This document shows positions 6,558 to 11,054 of a stretch of 11,054 nucleotides of DNA, in pieces (the stretch's first letter is position 1; every line of letters begins with the position of its first letter). The notes under the pieces are model-generated. The model did not search any database, had not been told where the DNA came from, and saw nothing but the letters and a program-made list of their open reading frames with translations. The DNA lies in assembly GCA_903927685.1 (NCBI GenBank), contig CAIYOB010000385.1:1-11054 (forward strand), in the 5' to 3' direction. Both the position numbers and the translations under genes were made by a program. Origin of the DNA: an uncultured Planctomycetaceae bacterium (lineage in GTDB: Bacteria; Planctomycetota; Planctomycetia; Pirellulales; Pirellulaceae).

Positions 6558-6707
6558 TCACCTTCTCCTGCTCCCGCTCGTTCTTGAGCGCTTCGTCGCG
6601 AGTGTTGAAGTGCGGGCGGGTGGCTCCGGTGCATGGGCGGCATGCAGCGCGGCCAGCGGCGCGAGTACGAGCAGCAGGGTGGCGATGAGGATGAGGCGTT
6701 GCTTCAT
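6558..6707 (-). pseudogene. Orphan signal peptide ORF (49 aa) with out-of-frame tail
   Basis: The ORF starts with a strong signal peptide (MKQRLILIATLLLVLAPLAA, then LHAAHA) and then becomes Arg/Ser/Thr-rich for about 20 residues before a TGA. In the neighbouring frame the same DNA reads PHFNTRDEALKNEREQEKVK and ends H-stop at 6550-6552, which looks like a natural charged C-terminus. A one-base shift near 6625 would join the two into a small secreted protein of about 50 residues. The better reading is a gene whose middle has been lost, leaving its first and last codons. The signal-peptide part is nearly the same at DNA level as the orphan at 3008-3097. Confidence 0.45.
6643..6665. repeat. Direct repeat copy 2, within signal-peptide DNA
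   Basis: This is the partner of 3039-3061, 22 of 23 bases identical. Both copies are in the same orientation about 3.6 kb apart and flank the sigma-factor operon and the decayed region. Confidence 0.6.
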
Positions 6708-6843
6708 GTCTGCACGGCTGACTCGCCCACCGGCAACGGCGGATCCCCAAGGCAGGGCTTTTCGGCGGTGTGCGAGTGAGCCGTGCCACACCGGCGCGTC
6801 CGCAGTGCCGTTGCGTGGCCAACGCCTCGCGGAACCGCTCCCA

Positions 6844-6899
6844 CGACCACGGATTTCACGGATGTTCCTAATCCGTGTCATTCGTGCAATCCGTGGTCG
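6844..6899. repeat. Imperfect inverted repeat built of ACGGAT units
   Basis: The left arm (6844-6863) pairs with the right arm (6880-6899) at 18 of 20 positions around a 16-nt loop. The loop holds a further ATCCGTG unit. Repeated units of the CCACGGATT / CACGGAT kind are, from memory, scattered through many planctomycete and verrucomicrobial genomes between genes. The element covers the last codons of the sialidase, so the terminal residues FDHGLHE and the stop codon come from it. It could also form an RNA hairpin ending the sulfatase-sialidase transcript, but no T-run follows the stem. Confidence 0.72.
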
Positions 6900-8137
6900 A
6901 ACAGGCAGGTTGCGGATTCGGTGCTCGTCAACCAGTCCGGATGGAAACGTGCGAGAGTCAGGAACGCATAGGCCCAGGGGCGGCCGTGCTTGACCTGGGC
7001 TTGCGGGTCGCCGCTCTCGTAGAAACACAGCACCGTGCCGTCCGGCAGTACCGCCAGGTCGCTGTAGGCGCTGGGGCCGGGCTGCAGCACCTTGCTCACC
7101 GGCCAGGTGCGGCCGCCGTCCTCGCTCAGTTTGATGGTGACGTTGACACGCTGTTTGTGTTCCCGCTGGGGCGTATCCGGATTGGAGAACAGCAGGAACG
7201 GTCTGGGCCGTGACGCCGTGCCTGGATGGCTGACCAAGCCCGCCATGCAGCCCGGTTCGAGCAAGTCCGGAATGAACTCGGGCGGGGACCAATCAGTCGC
7301 GCCGTCCCGGCTGTAGGCGGCCACGCGGCGGTTCCGCGGGTCGCTGTTGCGGGCGGTCACCAGCACGCGTCCGTCCGGCAGTTCCGCGATGTTCGGCTCG
7401 CCGGCATCCCGCAGCACGATGTCGCCGCCGTGCCAGCTGTGGCCGCTGTCGTCGCTGTAAACCACGCCCACGGCATGACGCAGCTTGGGTTGTTTTTCGT
7501 ACGTGGTCATCCAGAACGGCGCGACCAGCCGGCCGCTCTGCAGTTGCACCGCATGACCGGGTCCGGTGGCGATCACCTGCCAGTCCAGTTGCGGGCGGTA
7601 CCGGTCGAAGGCGGACGTGATTTCGATCGGCGCGGACCAGGTGACGCCGTCGTCGTCGCTGCGGATGTGGAAGGCGCGCATGTACTCGACGCAGTACAGC
7701 AGATGCACCGTGCCGTCGCGGGCGGCGATCGCGACGGGATTGTTGACGGTTTGTTCCTTTGGCCCGCCCATGTCCTTCTTCTTTTTGTCTTGCGGCATGT
7801 GCGGATTCCGCGGCAAGCGCGGGCCGAGATGCGCCACCTGGCTCGCCGGCGACCACGTCCGTCCGCCGTCCGTGCTGCGGCGGAGATGGATCTCGATCTC
7901 GCCCCGATCGGCGACGGTGAACTTGCGCGCCTCACAATAGGCGAGCACCGACCCCTTGGCCGTCACGACGATTCCCGGAATCCGATACAGGCGGAACCCG
8001 TCGGCCTCCTCCGTGAACAGCGGTGCTCTTTGGAGGAACGGTTCCGCCGCAGGCAACGCCGCCGCGGCGAGCAAGAACAGAACGCACGCCGGTAAGCTGC
8101 GGCGGACAGGCCGTTTGTATTTCGCGATTGGTTGCAT
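6878..8137 (-). CDS. Secreted sialidase (exo-alpha-sialidase, BNR-repeat)
   Basis: A 419-aa six-bladed propeller sialidase that releases terminal sialic acid. A signal peptide covers about residues 1-31 (VRRSLPACVLFLLAAAALPA). The FRIP-type motif is YRIP at 51-54, whose Arg is the first of the carboxylate-binding triad. Asp77 in ADRGEIE fits the acid/base. Asp boxes (S-x-D-x-G-x-x-W) lie at 88-95, 160-167, 228-235 and 338-345. Glu247 in GEPN and Tyr358 in SAYSDLAVLPDG fit the Glu/Tyr nucleophile pair. A basic insertion DKKKKKD-like stretch lies at 117-122. I chose the ATG at 8137 because it opens the signal peptide; the frame extends upstream only into the sulfatase gene. It starts 29 bp after that sulfatase, so one transcript is likely. 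The last residues come from an inverted repeat. Related exo-enzymes without sialic-acid specificity cannot be excluded. Confidence 0.9.
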   Translation of the reverse strand: MQPIAKYKRPVRRSLPACVLFLLAAAALPAAEPFLQRAPLFTEEADGFRLYRIPGIVVTAKGSVLAYCEARKFTVADRGEIEIHLRRSTDGGRTWSPASQVAHLGPRLPRNPHMPQDKKKKDMGGPKEQTVNNPVAIAARDGTVHLLYCVEYMRAFHIRSDDDGVTWSAPIEITSAFDRYRPQLDWQVIATGPGHAVQLQSGRLVAPFWMTTYEKQPKLRHAVGVVYSDDSGHSWHGGDIVLRDAGEPNIAELPDGRVLVTARNSDPRNRRVAAYSRDGATDWSPPEFIPDLLEPGCMAGLVSHPGTASRPRPFLLFSNPDTPQREHKQRVNVTIKLSEDGGRTWPVSKVLQPGPSAYSDLAVLPDGTVLCFYESGDPQAQVKHGRPWAYAFLTLARFHPDWLTSTESATCLFDHGLHE

Positions 8138-8166
8138 CGGGCGCTTTCGGTTTCGGCGTGCGGGGA

Positions 8167-9702
8167 TTACTGGTTCTTCTTCTTTTTCTTGTTCTGCTTG
8201 GCCTCGGCCGGGGCGGTTGTCTCCTCCGCCGGCCGCTTGATCCGCGTGCGGAGGGTTTCGTCCAGCTTGGCGCGCAGCCGGGTCAGCGAATCGCCGTAGC
8301 CGGGATGGGCGACTACGTTCTCCTGTTCGATCAGCAGCCCCCCCTCGCGGGTGGCGCTGCTCTGGGAGGCGTAATCGTAAAACTCCTCGGCGACGGTCTG
8401 GCGCGAGGGCCACTCGACCCAGCGGGTATAGCGCTGCGTCGGGGTGCGGAGCGAGTAGCCCATGACTTCGAAGCCGGTCGCTTTCCACGGGCGGGTAAAC
8501 TGGCTGAGCGCCACGTCGCGGCCGCGGGCGGCGGGGTCTTCCAGAACCGGTACGAGACTGCGCCCGTCGAGGTCGGCGGGTGGTGTCAGGCCGGCCAGGG
8601 CGGCGAGCGTGGGATAGATGTCCACGTACTCGAGCAACGCGTCGGTGGGCTCGCCCGGTTTCGCCAGGCCGGGCACGCGGATCATCAGCGGCACGCGGGT
8701 GTCACGCTCAAAATTCGTGCCTTTGCACCAGCGATCTTTCTCGCCCAGCGACCAGCCGTGGTCGCCCCACAGCACGACGATCGTGTTCTGGTCCAGGCCG
8801 AGCCGGCGTAACGCGTCCAGCACCTTGCCGAGCTGCGCGTCCACGTAGCTGACGCAGGCGTAATAGCCGTGCCGCAACGTGCGCGCCTGTTCGGCGGACA
8901 CGTGCTCGTCTTCAGGCATATCCTCGTAGCCTCCCAACTCGCGATGGGTGTGGTAGGCAATCTCCGGCGCGCCCGTGACCCGCGATTGGCCGTCCGGGAG
9001 GGCGAACACCGCGGGATCGTACAGATCCCAGTACTTCTTCGGCGCGTTGAACGGCAAGTGCGGCTTGAAGAACCCGACCGCCAGGAAGAACGGCTGCTCT
9101 GCTTGCTTCAGCCTGGCCAGCGTCTCGACCGCCAGTTGGGCCAACTGGCCATCGGGATAGCCGTCATCGGGCACATCGGCGAACTCGTAGGCTGAGCCCT
9201 TTCCTCCACTGGCGCGAGCCGACGCATAGTTCTTCCAGCCCGGCCCTTCGCCACGCAGCACCTCCGGGGCAGACCAGGACGGTGGATCCAGCTCGCGCTC
9301 GTCGCCGCTGAAGACCTTGCCGAACGAAATCGCCTGGTAGCCGTGGTTCTTGAACAGCTGCGGCAGGGTCACCGCATCCGGCAGCGTATTGCGGAACAGG
9401 TCGCGATTATGCCAGACCCGCGTGTTGTCGGGCAGCCGGCCCGTCAGCATCGCCGTGCGGGCCGGACCGCAAACGGCCTGGTGGGTGTAGGCGCCGTGGA
9501 AGAGCCGCGAACTGCGGGCGAGGGAATCGATGTTCGGCGACTTCGCCAGTGGATCGCCATAGCAGCCCAGCGACGTGCGCAGGTCGTCAACGGCGATGAA
9601 CAGCACATTGGGCTTCGCGGCCGGCTGCCGCGATTCGTCCGCCGCCTCCAGCGCCGCTGGCAGAGGCAGCAGCAACAACGCGAGAAAATGTTGGGATTTC
9701 AT
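8167..9702 (-). CDS. Secreted sulfatase, iduronate-2-sulfatase-like
   Basis: A complete 511-aa family S1 sulfatase. The signal peptide is MKSQHFLALLLLPLPAALEA. PNVLFIAVDDLRTSLGCYGD (31-50) brings the calcium-binding Asp pair 39-40. The active-site motif is VCGPARTAMLTGR (77-89); Cys78 becomes formylglycine. GFFKPHLPF (210-218) carries the Lys and His near the active site, and LWGDHGWSLGEKDRW (311-325) the metal ligands Asp314 and His315. The VDDLR, KPHLPF and WGDHGW set is typical of iduronate-2-sulfatase-like enzymes, though bacterial members act on varied sulfated glycans. The protein ends in a lysine run (NKKKKKN), perhaps a surface-binding tail. The start ATG overlaps the TGA of the upstream sulfatase as ATGA, so translation is coupled. 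The open frame continues upstream through that gene, but without a signal peptide. Confidence 0.94.
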   Translation of the reverse strand: MKSQHFLALLLLPLPAALEAADESRQPAAKPNVLFIAVDDLRTSLGCYGDPLAKSPNIDSLARSSRLFHGAYTHQAVCGPARTAMLTGRLPDNTRVWHNRDLFRNTLPDAVTLPQLFKNHGYQAISFGKVFSGDERELDPPSWSAPEVLRGEGPGWKNYASARASGGKGSAYEFADVPDDGYPDGQLAQLAVETLARLKQAEQPFFLAVGFFKPHLPFNAPKKYWDLYDPAVFALPDGQSRVTGAPEIAYHTHRELGGYEDMPEDEHVSAEQARTLRHGYYACVSYVDAQLGKVLDALRRLGLDQNTIVVLWGDHGWSLGEKDRWCKGTNFERDTRVPLMIRVPGLAKPGEPTDALLEYVDIYPTLAALAGLTPPADLDGRSLVPVLEDPAARGRDVALSQFTRPWKATGFEVMGYSLRTPTQRYTRWVEWPSRQTVAEEFYDYASQSSATREGGLLIEQENVVAHPGYGDSLTRLRAKLDETLRTRIKRPAEETTAPAEAKQNKKKKKNQ

Positions 9703-11054
9703 CGGGTGGACTTCTTTCCCTTCTTGGGTCGTACCGCAGGTGGATCGTAGTCTGGATTGGGCCGCATCATCTCGGCGCCGACATCTTGGCGCCAGGCGTC
9801 CAGTTCGCGGCGCAGGTCGGCGACCAGCTCCGGCATCGCGGCGGCGAGGTTGTTCGTCTCGCCCAGATCGTCGGCCAGGTTGTACAGTTCGAGGCCCTCG
9901 GGATCGAAGGTCTCGATCAGTTTCCACGGCCCGCGGCGGATCACGCTCGACGGCACGCTGGACGGATGTTCGTTGTAGTGCGGGAAATGCCAGAAGAGCG
10001 ATTTTCGGCCGAGCGGTGCCTCGCCCGCGAGCAGCGGTTGCAGGCTCAAGCCATCCCGGTGTTGGCTTGGGCGCTGGGGCAGTCCGGCGGCGGCGAGGCA
10101 GGTGGGATACAGATCGGTGCTGGTGACCGGCTCGGCGATGACGCCCCCCGCCTGCGTGACGCCGGGCCACTTGACGATCAGCGGCACGCGGATGCCGCCC
10201 TCATAATACGCGCCCTTGTTGGCCCGCAGCGGGGCGTTGCTCGTGGCGTTGTAGAAGCCGCCGTTGTCCGAGGTGAAGATGACGACGGTGTTCTTCTCGA
10301 GGCCGAGTTCGTTCAACGTGGCCAGCACGCGGCCCACGCTTTCATCCACGCTCTCGACCATCGCGGCATACGCGGGTTTGCCCTGCCGCTCGGCCTCCGG
10401 GATCTGTTCATACTTGGCGATCATCTCCGGCTTGGCCTGCAGCGGCGTGTGGACGCCGTAATGCGGGAAGTAAAGGAAGAACGGGCGGTCGCGCTGGTCG
10501 CGGATGAACTTCACCGCTTCGTCGGTCAGGCGGTCCGTCAGGTACTCGCCCGGCTGGCCGTCGGCCAGCACGTTCCATGTCGCGCGCTGGTCGGTGGTGG
10601 GGATGGGCCAGTCGCCGTCGTAGGGAAAGAAGTAGTTGCCCGGCGCGCCGTGGCCGTTGCCGGCGACGTTCACGTCAAAGCCATGATGCTCCGGCAGCGA
10701 GAACGGTTCGCTGCCGAGGTGCCACTTGCCGATGCTGGCCGTGCGATAGCCGGCTTCGCGCAGGGCCTCGGCCAGCGTGAATTCCTCCAACGGCAGGGCG
10801 CGAATAAACCGTCCGCTCTGCAGTCGCGCCTGCGGATTCCAGCGTCCCGAGGGCAACCAGTCGGTTAGCAGCAGCCGCGCAGGATACTTGCCCGTCAGCA
10901 CCGCCGCCCGCGTGGGCGAACAAACAGCGCAGGCCGCATAAGCATCGGTGAACCGCGCCCCTTCGCGGGCCAAACGGTCGATGTGGGGTGTCTGGTAGAA
11001 CGTGCTGCCCTGGCAGCCGAGATCGCGCCAGCCGAGATCGTCGATCAGGAAGAG
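9699..11054 (-). CDS. Secreted sulfatase, lacking N-terminus (runs off right edge)
   Basis: 451 residues of a family S1 sulfatase; the signal peptide and a few following residues lie past 11054. The visible part starts inside the first strand, LFLIDDLGWRDLGCQGS, with the calcium-binding Asp pair. The active-site motif is AVCSPTRAAVLTGKYPARL; Cys45 of the visible part becomes formylglycine. Later features are SIGKWHLG, the FPHYGVHTPL stretch with its metal or substrate His, IFTSDNGG with Asp-Asn metal ligands, and NKGAYYEGGIRVPLIVKWPG. This is the arylsulfatase-A-like type common in planctomycetes. The end is basic (RPKKGKKSTR). It lies first in the visible sulfatase-sulfatase-sialidase operon and overlaps the next gene by 4 nt. 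The substrate is unknown. Confidence 0.95.
   Translation of the reverse strand, partial: LFLIDDLGWRDLGCQGSTFYQTPHIDRLAREGARFTDAYAACAVCSPTRAAVLTGKYPARLLLTDWLPSGRWNPQARLQSGRFIRALPLEEFTLAEALREAGYRTASIGKWHLGSEPFSLPEHHGFDVNVAGNGHGAPGNYFFPYDGDWPIPTTDQRATWNVLADGQPGEYLTDRLTDEAVKFIRDQRDRPFFLYFPHYGVHTPLQAKPEMIAKYEQIPEAERQGKPAYAAMVESVDESVGRVLATLNELGLEKNTVVIFTSDNGGFYNATSNAPLRANKGAYYEGGIRVPLIVKWPGVTQAGGVIAEPVTSTDLYPTCLAAAGLPQRPSQHRDGLSLQPLLAGEAPLGRKSLFWHFPHYNEHPSSVPSSVIRRGPWKLIETFDPEGLELYNLADDLGETNNLAAAMPELVADLRRELDAWRQDVGAEMMRPNPDYDPPAVRPKKGKKSTR

Noticed and set aside
8138..8488. Longer N-terminus for the sialidase
   Set aside because: The extra 117 codons overlap the end of the sulfatase gene and place the signal peptide inside the protein; the ATG at 8137 opens the signal peptide.
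9703..10170. Longer N-terminus for the iduronate-2-sulfatase-like gene
   Set aside because: The extra 156 codons are an out-of-frame reading of the upstream sulfatase; the ATG at 9702 starts a typical signal peptide.
9786..10868. 360-codon plus-strand open frame opposite the right-edge sulfatase
   Set aside because: Antisense shadow of a sulfatase with complete active-site motifs.
1..11054. CRISPR array, tRNA, rRNA, integrase or transposase
   Set aside because: I found no regular spaced repeats, no tRNA- or rRNA-like sequence and no recombinase motifs on either strand.

Overview
The window is GC-rich, and every gene I can support is on the minus strand, so transcription runs from position 11054 towards 1. 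It holds three sulfatases (two cut by the window edges), a sialidase, a GH29 alpha-L-fucosidase, a GHL6-like glycosidase, an ECF sigma factor with a coupled small operon, and several broken genes. Many secreted sulfatases with signal peptides and lysine-rich tails, mixed with exo-glycosidases, suggest a planctomycete or verrucomicrobial (PVC) bacterium living on sulfated, fucosylated and possibly sialylated glycans. That assignment is an inference from gene content; there is no rRNA or marker gene here.

Layout, in the direction of transcription. (1) 11054-6878: sulfatase (5' end outside the window), iduronate-2-sulfatase-like sulfatase and sialidase. The two sulfatases share an ATGA overlap and the sialidase follows after 29 bp. 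The sialidase stop codon lies inside an imperfect 20-bp inverted repeat. (2) 6707-6558: a short ORF with a signal peptide and no enzyme body. (3) 6444-4091: a tightly overlapping operon of ECF sigma factor, 100-aa protein of unknown function, Spy/CpxP-like periplasmic protein and penicillin-acylase-like Ntn hydrolase. The acylase stops making sense near 4230. (4) 4200-3008: a stretch of gene remains. It has a TIM-barrel-like glycosidase fragment without start or end, a frame-shifted fragment, a protein tail, and a second signal peptide without a body. (5) 2965-545: GH29 fucosidase, then the GHL6-like protein. (6) 540-295: an apparent C-terminal remnant of a glycosidase. (7) 246-1: the start of a third sulfatase, with GTG start and C-T-P-T-R active site.

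The intact genes fit a secreted degradation pathway: sulfatases remove sulfate esters, sialidase and fucosidase remove terminal sugars, and the GHL6-like enzyme may cut the remaining chain. The sulfatases need a formylglycine-generating enzyme, which is not encoded here. The sigma-factor operon probably senses an envelope or metal signal; its link to glycan use is positional only.

The most unusual aspect is decay and shuffling. Two body-less signal peptides share a 23-bp direct repeat with one mismatch, and the acylase/glycosidase junction falls where the second gene's signal peptide should end. This suggests that DNA encoding signal peptides has served as short homology for deletions. I did not find a clearly new defence or mobile system.
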